Assembly (NCBI GenBank): GCA_934230965.1
Contig: CAKQFW010000008.1
Span: forward strand, 1 to 22,455
Length of the DNA: 22,455 bases
DNA from: an uncultured Prevotella sp.
Lineage (GTDB): Bacteria; Bacteroidota; Bacteroidia; Bacteroidales; Bacteroidaceae
Reading direction: 5' to 3'
The notes beneath the pieces were generated by a model. The model did no database searches, was not told the origin of the DNA, and saw only the letters and a program-made list of their open reading frames with translations. Positions 16,073-22,455 of the stretch are shown one piece after another (positions within the stretch are counted from its first letter, which is position 1; each line of letters opens with the position of its first letter). The position numbers and the translations under genes were made by a program.

Positions 16073-18837
16073 TAAATATGAAAAATATTTCATTGATTTT
16101 GTTTTTGTGCGTGCAGTCGTTATGGGTGCAGGCACAAACATTAGAGTTGAAACAATGGCGTATGATGAGCTCGTTGGATGTGAAAGACACCGAAGCTCAG
16201 GTATCAGCGCCGTCGTATGAAGTAGGACAATGGCAGGCGGTTACCGTTCCTACAACGGTTCTTAATGCTATGGTGAAAAACGGAGTGTATCCCGACCCTC
16301 GCTTTGGCTTAAACAATTATCAGATACCTGATGTGTCTGACGAGTTTAACAAGCGTATGAATTTGGCCAAGTATAACCATCGTAAAGATGGCCGCAACCC
16401 GTGGCAAGATCCTTATTGGTATCGCACAGAGGTGAAGTTGCCCAAGACCTATAAAGGCAAGAAAGTGTGGTTAACCTTGCATGGCATTAATTATAGAGCC
16501 GATGTATGGGTTAACGGACACCTGGTTGCCAATAAAGACACGTTGGTAGGTATGTTCAGACGTTTTAAACTGGATATTACTGAATATGCCAAACCTGGCG
16601 CAACAAACTGTGTGGCTGTGAAGATCTATCAGGTAGACCATCCTGGCGTGCCCACTCCTGGCACCCAGCTGAAGGTGTTCGGCCCGGTGCGTGGCCATTC
16701 GTATGACCTTTTTAAGGACGAAACCTTAAAGATTTCTGGCGGATGGGACTGTGCGCCTGTGGTTCGCGATCGTAACATGGGCATTTATCAGAAGGTAACC
16801 ATCGAGGCTACCGATAAGATGATATTAGAGCACCCGTTTGTTACCACTACGTTGCCTAAGAAAAACACATCGCTGGCCGATGTGAAGGTGCAGATGGAGG
16901 TTTATAACACATCAAACCAAAAGGTGAACGGTAAGGTGCAAGCCTTCATAACACTGGTAAACGATGTGAAGTTTCCTACCTACACCAAGCACATGGAGGG
17001 TTTCTTGAAACCCATTAAACTAACAAAACAGGTGTCGTTAGAGGCAGGCGAGCGTAAGACGATAGCGTTTACGTCGGCCGATTTTCCCGCGCTCTTGATC
17101 GAGAAACCCTATCTGTGGTACCCCAACGGATATGGAGAGCAATACCTGCATCACATCAAGCTGTCATGCCGCTTGGGTGATGGCGTGTCAGATAGCAAGG
17201 AGTTTGATTTCGGTATTCGTGAGGTGACCACCGATTTGCACCAGATAGGCGACGATTATGGCCGAGTGTTCTACGTGAACGGAAAGCGTGTGTTCTGCAA
17301 GGGTGGCTGGATACAGCCCGACATCTTGCTTGAAGAAACCGAGAAACGCATTTATGATGAGGCTCGCCTTATGGCCGAAGCCAACATGAACATTATAGGC
17401 AGTGAAGACATGCCCTCGCCCTCTGACGAATGGCTCGAAAGCTTTGACAAATATGGCCTGATGTGGTGGCACGTGTTCTACCAGTGTTTCCGCATGACCC
17501 CAGGCACTGAGACCGAGCACAACCCCGCCAATCATGACCTGGCTGTAACCTCGGTTGAAGATATGATGCTGCGCTATCGTAACCATCCTTCTATCATTGC
17601 GTGGATAGGATGTAACGAGGTGTTGATGGACGAGCCTTTATATCATAAAACAAAGGCAAAGGTAAAAAGTCTCGACTCTTCTCGTATATATATACCCACC
17701 ACAAGCTACAACTGGGATGTAGATGAGCTGACGCCTTATTTGAAAGAAGACTTGCCTACAGGCACAACCGATGATGGCGCACCCGACTACAACTGGGCTC
17801 CCTCTGACTATTTCTTTCATAAGGTAGACGAGGTGCATCTGCAAATGTTCCGCAACGAGCTGGGCATGCCTTCGGTGCCCGTATATAATAGTGTGCGTAA
17901 GTTTATCCCCACAGCCGAAAGCACAGCCAATGTGAACAGCCCCATCTTCCCGTTAGACAGCATCTGGGCCGAGCATGGCGCATGGGATGTAAGCAACTAT
18001 TGCTATCGTTCTTACGACAACGCCATTCGCACCATGTTTGGCGACCCCAAGACGGCTAAAGACTATTGCGACTTTGGGCAGTTCCTAAGTGCCGATGGCT
18101 ATCGTGCCATGTTTGAGGCGGCCAACCATCGTATGTGGGACATCACCTCTGGTGTGATGATTTGGAAGGTCAATTCGTGCTGGCCCGATGTTTGTTGGCA
18201 GGTTTACGACTGGTTCTTAACTCCCAATGCCTCTTATTACTTCGCAAAGAAGGCTATGGAGCCTGTGCACATTCAGCTCAATGCCGACGACTTCAAGGTA
18301 ACGGTTGTCAATGCTTCGCATCAGGCATTAGAGGGTATAACGGTAACGGCAAAGGTTATTAATAATGATATGAGTGTGGCTTGGGAGCATACCAGCCAGT
18401 TAAATGTAGGCGCCGATTGCTACAAACCCGTAGTAACGGTTCCGCAGAATGGCACTTATACCTATAACTACTTTGTGAAACTGGAGATGCGTGACAAGTC
18501 GGGCAAGCTGCTTTCTGACAACCTGTACTGGTATTACTCGCAGCACATGGATTTCTTCTGGTTCTCTACAATGGAGAAGCCTGCATTGACGACCAGCTAC
18601 GAGGTGGTGAAGGATGACCGCGAATATGAAGTGACGGTTCGTCTGAAGAATGAGTCGAAACGCCTGTCGTTCTTCAACCGCATGGCTTTGACCGATGCGC
18701 AGGGAGAAGAAATTAACCCTGTGTTCTGGAGCGACAACTACATCTCGTTGTTCCCCGGCGAAGAAAAAGAGGTGAAAGCCCGTGTGGCCGTGTCTGACGC
18801 TGGTGGAGTAAACCCCAAATTTGTGATTGTTCCTTAA
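16069..18837 (+). CDS. Exported GH2 enzyme of the beta-mannosidase / exo-beta-glucosaminidase type
   Basis: The protein has 922 residues. Start is either ATG 16069 (overlapping the ROK stop) or ATG 16078, which gives a cleaner signal peptide (MKNISLILFLCVQSLWVQA). Domain order is typical GH2: sugar-binding jelly-roll about 25-215 (WQAVTVPTTVLNAMVKNGVY, then PWQDPYWYRTEV and VWLTLHGINYRADVWVNG), Ig-like domain about 220-375, catalytic barrel about 376-700, and C-terminal Ig domains. The acid/base is E517 (WIGCNEVLMDEP) and the nucleophile is E597 (MFRNELGMPS), 80 residues apart. The N-terminal pattern resembles exo-beta-D-glucosaminidases and mannosylglycoprotein endo-beta-mannosidases rather than beta-galactosidases. 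It should cleave a beta-linked mannosyl or glucosaminyl residue with retention, probably in the periplasm. The next gene starts about 12 bp after its stop. Confidence 0.85.
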   Translation: MINMKNISLILFLCVQSLWVQAQTLELKQWRMMSSLDVKDTEAQVSAPSYEVGQWQAVTVPTTVLNAMVKNGVYPDPRFGLNNYQIPDVSDEFNKRMNLAKYNHRKDGRNPWQDPYWYRTEVKLPKTYKGKKVWLTLHGINYRADVWVNGHLVANKDTLVGMFRRFKLDITEYAKPGATNCVAVKIYQVDHPGVPTPGTQLKVFGPVRGHSYDLFKDETLKISGGWDCAPVVRDRNMGIYQKVTIEATDKMILEHPFVTTTLPKKNTSLADVKVQMEVYNTSNQKVNGKVQAFITLVNDVKFPTYTKHMEGFLKPIKLTKQVSLEAGERKTIAFTSADFPALLIEKPYLWYPNGYGEQYLHHIKLSCRLGDGVSDSKEFDFGIREVTTDLHQIGDDYGRVFYVNGKRVFCKGGWIQPDILLEETEKRIYDEARLMAEANMNIIGSEDMPSPSDEWLESFDKYGLMWWHVFYQCFRMTPGTETEHNPANHDLAVTSVEDMMLRYRNHPSIIAWIGCNEVLMDEPLYHKTKAKVKSLDSSRIYIPTTSYNWDVDELTPYLKEDLPTGTTDDGAPDYNWAPSDYFFHKVDEVHLQMFRNELGMPSVPVYNSVRKFIPTAESTANVNSPIFPLDSIWAEHGAWDVSNYCYRSYDNAIRTMFGDPKTAKDYCDFGQFLSADGYRAMFEAANHRMWDITSGVMIWKVNSCWPDVCWQVYDWFLTPNASYYFAKKAMEPVHIQLNADDFKVTVVNASHQALEGITVTAKVINNDMSVAWEHTSQLNVGADCYKPVVTVPQNGTYTYNYFVKLEMRDKSGKLLSDNLYWYYSQHMDFFWFSTMEKPALTTSYEVVKDDREYEVTVRLKNESKRLSFFNRMALTDAQGEEINPVFWSDNYISLFPGEEKEVKARVAVSDAGGVNPKFVIVP

Positions 18838-18849
18838 AACTTGAACGAT

Positions 18850-20394
18850 ATGAATAGCATGAATAAATTAAAAATGTGGGTTACCGTAGGATTGTTATCA
18901 CTCGGTACCTCTCTCACTGCTTGCCCCAGCCAGGCAGTGGCTGCGTCGAGCACCGTTAATAAGCCCGTAAAGCAGCAGGTGTTGCCTATTACGGGTTCTT
19001 GGATTAACCTTGCTTATAAAGATGTGCGTAATAAATATACTAACCCGGTTAACTTTGACAATACCGACCCCAACCTGTGGGCGGCTAAGGTGCGCGAGCT
19101 GGCTGCAATGGGGTTAGAGTATCTGGTGTTCATGGAAGTGGCCAACGATGGTAAGGCTTATTATCCTTCTAAAATCATGCCTTGGCATTATAAAAAGGGC
19201 GTAAAGAGCCCAGTAGATGCTATCCTTGATGAGGCCGCAAAACACAATGTTAAGGTGTTTATGAGTACGGGTTGGGCACAAAACCAAGACGACAACTTGC
19301 AAGACCCTGCGATAAAGAAACGACAGCTGCAGATTATGGACGAACTGGCTGCACTGTATAAAAACCATAAAGCGTTTTATGGTTGGTATTTGCCCGTTGA
19401 AGACTGTATCTGCCCTATCTTTGCTGAGCATGCCGTGCAAGCCGTCAACTCGTTGGTGAAGAAGGCCCATGCACTGACACCAGGTAAGAAGACATTGATT
19501 TCGCCTTACGGCATTGGCTTGTCTGAATTTGATCATCCCGACTTTGAGAAGCAAATGGCAAAGCTGAAGGTCGACATCATTGCTTACCAAGATGAGGTGG
19601 GCTGTGTGCGCGAGCCCTTCCCCATACCTGAATTGAAGAAAAACTGGGAACGTATGCGTAAGGTTCACGACAAACTGAACATTGAGATGTGGGCCAACTG
19701 CGAGACCTTTACTTGGGAAGAAGGCACTAACGACCGCCAGTCGGCATTAATTCCGGCGGCTTATTCGCGTCTGCTTTCTCAGCAGGTAGCAGCATCAGCA
19801 GGAGGTGTTAACCGCATCATCTCGTTCATGTTTGGTGGCATCATTGAAAACCCCGCTTCGTCTTATCAGTTGGGTCAGCCTGTATGGTCGAACAAAGTAT
19901 ATGCCGATTATATGAACTGGCGTTCAGGCGACAGCTATTGGAAAACGCTTGAAGCTTCTTTCTTGGAACAGCTCCACAACGGTGCCACGCAAGCAATGGC
20001 TATGCCCGAACAGCAAATGTTGTTTGATGGCAAGGTGGCAGAAGAAAATAAAGACGATGCCCGCTGGATGCACTTTGCTCAGGGTCGTCACGAATGTGTT
20101 GTTGATATGAAAAAGACGACCGACATTCACACCGTGATGTTGCGTTATTTAAATTATAATGCCGGAAATGTGGTAGCACCTATGAAAACCTATCTCTATC
20201 TGTCTAACGATGGCACAAACTATCGCTTGGCAGCTATTAAAGATGCTCCTTATTTCCCGAATAATAAGCACGACGCCTGGATTGACGCTGTGCTGTTTAA
20301 AGATTTGAAAGAAAAGGCACGCTATGTAAAGGTAACATTCGATACACCTCAGCAGACTTTTGTTGACGAATTATTTATTAATCCGACAAAATAA
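18850..20394 (+). CDS. Putative lipoprotein with DUF4434-type TIM-barrel and C-terminal F5/8C-like domain
   Basis: The protein has 514 residues from ATG 18850. An in-frame TTG lies at 18841 and another ATG at 18859; 18850 or 18859 are both possible. The N-terminus is hydrophobic and contains LTAC (Cys25), a fair lipobox, but a Sec type I cut near AVAA cannot be excluded. Residues about 50-345 are the DUF4434 barrel (LPITGSWINLAY, YYPSKIMP), with the glutamate pair E184 (FYGWYLPVED) and E285 (WANCETF), 101 apart. Residues about 370-512 look like a discoidin/F5/8C-type beta-sandwich (YLYLSNDGTNYRLA, ARYVKVTFDT), likely binding glycan. A hydrolase acting on the same polymer as its three paralogues is inferred. 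It is the last gene of the coupled group and is followed by a terminator. Confidence 0.75.
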   Translation: MNSMNKLKMWVTVGLLSLGTSLTACPSQAVAASSTVNKPVKQQVLPITGSWINLAYKDVRNKYTNPVNFDNTDPNLWAAKVRELAAMGLEYLVFMEVANDGKAYYPSKIMPWHYKKGVKSPVDAILDEAAKHNVKVFMSTGWAQNQDDNLQDPAIKKRQLQIMDELAALYKNHKAFYGWYLPVEDCICPIFAEHAVQAVNSLVKKAHALTPGKKTLISPYGIGLSEFDHPDFEKQMAKLKVDIIAYQDEVGCVREPFPIPELKKNWERMRKVHDKLNIEMWANCETFTWEEGTNDRQSALIPAAYSRLLSQQVAASAGGVNRIISFMFGGIIENPASSYQLGQPVWSNKVYADYMNWRSGDSYWKTLEASFLEQLHNGATQAMAMPEQQMLFDGKVAEENKDDARWMHFAQGRHECVVDMKKTTDIHTVMLRYLNYNAGNVVAPMKTYLYLSNDGTNYRLAAIKDAPYFPNNKHDAWIDAVLFKDLKEKARYVKVTFDTPQQTFVDELFINPTK

Positions 20395-20415
20395 GTCAAG
20401 AGGTCTTTGTTCTTA

Positions 20416-20461
20416 GGGAGGGCGGTGTGCGTTCTATGTCTATACGCACACTCGCCTTCTT
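20416..20461 (+). terminator. Probable terminator after the coupled enzyme group
   Basis: The left arm 20416-20432 pairs with 20444-20461 in a GC-rich stem (core GGCGGTGTGCGT against ACGCACACTCGCC) with one bulged base and a few G-U pairs, around an 11-nt loop. The tail is only moderately T-rich (CTTCTTAATCAT), so termination may be partial. Confidence 0.7.
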
Positions 20462-20564
20462 AATCATCTGCTAAGCCTTAAAACGAAAAAATAGAACTAA
20501 AAAAGTAAGAAAGAAAATTAAACAGAATTTATTAATAAATTAAATCAAAATAATTTTAAGCCTG

Positions 20565-20596
20565 TTTGTTTAGTATCTTATTTAGTTGTATTTTTG
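20565..20596 (+). promoter_or_regulatory. Bacteroidetes-type housekeeping promoter
   Basis: TTTG at 20565-20568 (-33) and TATTTTTG at 20589-20596 (-7, consensus TAnnTTTG) are separated by exactly 20 bp, the consensus spacing. Transcription should begin near 20601-20605, giving a leader of about 110 nt before the ATG at 20716. This is the only full-consensus promoter I found in the window. Confidence 0.8.
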
Positions 20597-20715
20597 TGGA
20601 GCAAACGTAAATGATGCTTTATTTTAAACGCATCAGTAATAACTCTACCGATAGCAATCTCAACTATCACTCACCCACAAAGAATACCCCCAAACAAAGA
20701 AATATTATTTTCACT

Positions 20716-21900
20716 ATGGATACAAAGAAATATCTACAAGAATGGTCAAAGAAGTATAAGGACGATCTGGTGAACAACATCATGCCGTTCTGGATGAAGT
20801 ATGGCCTCGACCGCCAGCACGGCGGCGTTTATACATGTGTTAACCGCGATGGCTCGTTAATAGACAGCACCAAGAGTGTGTGGTTTCAGGGCCGTTTTGC
20901 TTTCATCTGCGCCTTCGCCTACAACAACGTTGAGCGCAACCAAGAATGGCTCGACGCAGCAAAGAGCACACTCGACTTTATTGAGCGTCATTGCTTCGAT
21001 ACCGATGGCCACATGTTCTTCTCGGTAACAGCCGAGGGCACCCCGCTGCGCAAGCGTCGTTACGTGTTTAGCGAGACGTTTGCCATCATTGCCATGTCTG
21101 AATATTCAATCGCCACGGGCGACAAAACATATGCCGAGAAGGCGCTCAAACTGTTTAAAGACACGCAGCGCTTCCTCGCCACACCTGGCTTCCTTACACC
21201 TAAGTATGAGCCCAACCTCGACGTGCAAGGCCATAGCATTGTGATGATTCTTATCAATGTGGCATCGCGTTTGCGCGAGGCTATCAGCGACCCTGTTATC
21301 GACCAGCAGATTGATGAGTCGATAGGCAAACTGCGCAAATATTTTATGCATCCCGAGTTTAAGGCATTGCTCGAAACCGTGGGCCCCAATGGCGAGTTTA
21401 TCGACACCTGTATGGGTCGCACCATCAACCCTGGCCACTGCATCGAAACCTCGTGGTTCCTGATGGATGTGGCTGAGGCGCGCGGAGGCGATAAGGATAT
21501 TCATGACACCGCTCTCACCATTCTCGACTGGTCGTGGGACTGGGGATGGGACAAACAGTATGGCGGCATCATCAACTTCCGCGACTGCCGCCACCTGCCT
21601 GTGCAAGACTACTCGCAAGACATGAAGTTCTGGTGGCCACAAACCGAGACCATTATAGCATGTCTTTATGCCTTCTTGGTTACGGGCGACGAGAAGTATC
21701 TGTATCGTCATGAGCGCATTAGCGAGTGGACCTACGCCCACTTCCCCGATGATGAGCATGGCGAGTGGTATGGCTATCTGCATCGCGATGGCACCGTGGC
21801 TCAGCCCGCCAAGGGCAACCTCTTTAAAGGCCCATTCCACATCCCCCGCATGATGATTAAGAGCTTGATGCTGTGTGAGGAGATATTGAAGAAGTATTAA
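20716..21900 (+). CDS. AGE-family (N-acylglucosamine/cellobiose) 2-epimerase, complete
   Basis: The protein has 394 residues from ATG 20716. An in-frame ATG at 20611 sits only about 10 nt after the predicted transcription start and would add 35 residues unlike the family, so it is rejected. There is no signal peptide; the product is a cytoplasmic (alpha/alpha)6 barrel. Family marks: QGRFAFICAFAYNN, RRYVFSETFAIIAMSEY, PGHCIETSWF with H241, WWPQTETIIACLYAF, and KGPFHIPRMM with H375. These two histidines align with the catalytic pair known at about 239 and 372 in cyanobacterial AGE. It would interconvert C2 epimers such as ManNAc/GlcNAc, mannose/glucose, or a disaccharide reducing end, feeding the ROK kinase. 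It has its own promoter. Codon use is visibly more GC-ending (CTC, GCC, CGC) than in the SusC unit. Confidence 0.9.
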   Translation: MDTKKYLQEWSKKYKDDLVNNIMPFWMKYGLDRQHGGVYTCVNRDGSLIDSTKSVWFQGRFAFICAFAYNNVERNQEWLDAAKSTLDFIERHCFDTDGHMFFSVTAEGTPLRKRRYVFSETFAIIAMSEYSIATGDKTYAEKALKLFKDTQRFLATPGFLTPKYEPNLDVQGHSIVMILINVASRLREAISDPVIDQQIDESIGKLRKYFMHPEFKALLETVGPNGEFIDTCMGRTINPGHCIETSWFLMDVAEARGGDKDIHDTALTILDWSWDWGWDKQYGGIINFRDCRHLPVQDYSQDMKFWWPQTETIIACLYAFLVTGDEKYLYRHERISEWTYAHFPDDEHGEWYGYLHRDGTVAQPAKGNLFKGPFHIPRMMIKSLMLCEEILKKY

Positions 21901-21901
21901 T

Positions 21902-21969
21902 AAGTTGACAAGTTAACAAGTTGACAAGCTGATAGTTCTTGCTAAGTCAAGTGGAAAAGCCGAGTGAAC
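21902..21969 (-). repeat. Inverted copy of the dispersed element found at 11441-11507
   Basis: Read on the - strand this repeats the element upstream of the Tat-type DUF4434 gene. 21903-21930 matches the doubled AACTTGTCAACT block at about 26 of 28 positions. 21935-21969 aligns without gaps to the 33-nt unit, sharing GTTCTTGCT, CAAG and AAAGCCGAG. It lies just after the second epimerase, without coding capacity. Confidence 0.8.
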
Positions 21970-22008
21970 CGACATAGTTTTACTGCTAATAATAAGGCAT
22001 ATGTCCAT

Positions 22009-22047
22009 TAACTTCACTCGCGAAGCGAGTTAACTTCCTATAACTTC
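22009..22047 (+). repeat. Small hairpin flanked by TAACTTC direct repeats
   Basis: ACTCGC (22016-22021) and GCGAGT (22025-22030) form a tight stem around GAA. TAACTTC occurs at 22009-22015, 22031-22037 and 22041-22047. This is in the gap before the second phosphoesterase gene. No T tract and no full promoter consensus were found nearby, so its role is unknown. Confidence 0.5.
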
Positions 22048-22080
22048 GATATACACGATATTTTAGTTAATAAGTAGAAT

Positions 22081-22455
22081 ATGAAAAAAATATTTACATT
22101 GGCTGCCGCTGTCTTGCTGGCAGCCACAGCCGTCATAGCACAGAACCTTAAGTTTGGTGCCGACGGCAAGTTTAAGATTGCACAGTTTACCGACATCCAT
22201 TACAACGGTAGCGAAGCCTCTAAAGCTGCACTGAAGGTGCTTGACAACATTCTCACGCAGGATCGTCCCGACCTCATTGTCCTCACAGGCGACGTAATCT
22301 GGGGGCCTCCCGCTAAGGAGAACCTGCTGGATGTGCTCAACTGCATAAGCAAGTACAACATACCGTTTGTCTATGAGTTTGGCAACCACGACAGCGAGCA
22401 AGGACTGTCCAACCGCGAGCTTTACAACATTGCGCGTGGCGTGAAGAACAACATC
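22081..22455 (+). CDS. Exported calcineurin-like metallophosphoesterase, 5' part only
   Basis: The 125 codons present run off the right edge. A Sec signal peptide covers residues 1-20 (VIA|QNL). The first three metallophosphoesterase motifs are visible: D38-x-H40 (FTDIHY), G-D71 (LTGDVI) and G-N102-H103-D (FGNHDSE); the later histidine motifs lie outside. It parallels the complete protein at 8805-9800 in layout (signal, LKFGADGKFKIAQFTD beside LRFNKDGKFKIVQITD) but is clearly diverged, so it is an older paralogue. Its target is presumably an extracytoplasmic phosphoester. The 180-bp upstream gap holds the inverted repeat element and a small hairpin but no recognisable consensus promoter. Confidence 0.87.
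   Translation, partial: MKKIFTLAAAVLLAATAVIAQNLKFGADGKFKIAQFTDIHYNGSEASKAALKVLDNILTQDRPDLIVLTGDVIWGPPAKENLLDVLNCISKYNIPFVYEFGNHDSEQGLSNRELYNIARGVKNNI

Noticed and set aside
19114..19668. 184-codon open frame on the - strand inside the DUF4434-F5/8C gene
   Set aside because: It lies wholly within a well-supported + strand gene, and the translation is rich in His, Phe and Leu with no recognisable motif.
20611..20715. 35-residue N-terminal extension of the second AGE epimerase
   Set aside because: The residues are unlike the family and the ATG is about 10 nt from the predicted transcription start. The family-length protein starts at 20716.
21106..21840. 244-codon open frame on the - strand inside the second epimerase gene
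   Set aside because: The + strand frame there is a full AGE epimerase with both catalytic histidines. The antisense frame shows no domain or signal and is explained by GC-ending codons of the sense gene.
22059..22066. TATTTTAG as a -7 promoter element for the second phosphoesterase
   Set aside because: It has one mismatch to TAnnTTTG and no TTTG or TTG at the required upstream distance.

Overview
The window looks like a polysaccharide-utilisation locus (PUL) of a Bacteroidales bacterium, perhaps Prevotella- or Bacteroides-like. The evidence is an adjacent SusC/SusD pair, several exported proteins with lipoprotein or Sec signals, the lack of strong Shine-Dalgarno sites, and one textbook Bacteroidetes promoter (TTTG, 20 bp, TATTTTTG). 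Every gene is on the + strand. No regulator, integrase, transposase, tRNA, rRNA or CRISPR array is visible. Genus cannot be fixed from the sequence alone.

Layout. (1) 2-493: 3' end of an AGE-family sugar 2-epimerase. (2) 534-6732: uptake unit of SusC transporter, SusD lipoprotein and a DUF5018-like surface lipoprotein, closed by a strong terminator at 6749-6796. (3) 7013-11282: three exported proteins, namely a lipoprotein with a jelly-roll and a DUF4434-type barrel, a calcineurin-like phosphoesterase, and an Ig plus DUF4434 protein; a strong terminator follows at 11295-11347. (4) 11514-20394: a tightly packed, partly translationally coupled group of six genes. These are a Tat-exported DUF4434 protein, an exported ADP-ribosylglycohydrolase-fold protein, a cytoplasmic double-SIS sugar isomerase/deaminase, a ROK sugar kinase without the usual zinc motif, an exported GH2 enzyme of the beta-mannosidase/exo-beta-glucosaminidase type, and a DUF4434 plus F5/8C-like lipoprotein; a terminator follows at 20416-20461. 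(5) 20565-21900: a clear promoter driving a complete second AGE epimerase. (6) 22081-end: 5' part of a second exported calcineurin-like phosphoesterase.

Inferred role. SusC/SusD and the DUF5018-like protein would bind and import a glycan. The DUF4434 proteins, the GH2 enzyme, the ADP-ribosylglycohydrolase homologue and the phosphoesterases would dismantle it outside the cytoplasm. Released hexosamine or N-acylhexosamine would be 2-epimerised (AGE), phosphorylated (ROK) and converted towards fructose-6-phosphate (SIS). The most unusual aspect is the concentration of four divergent DUF4434 barrels, all keeping the same pair of glutamates but using different export routes and accessory domains, beside an exported ADP-ribosylglycohydrolase homologue and two phosphoesterases. 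This suggests an uncharacterised glycan, possibly rich in amino sugar and possibly phosphate-bearing. The substrate is not proven by anything in the sequence.

A dispersed repeat occurs in opposite orientations at about 11404-11510 and 21902-21969, bracketing the third enzyme group and the second epimerase.
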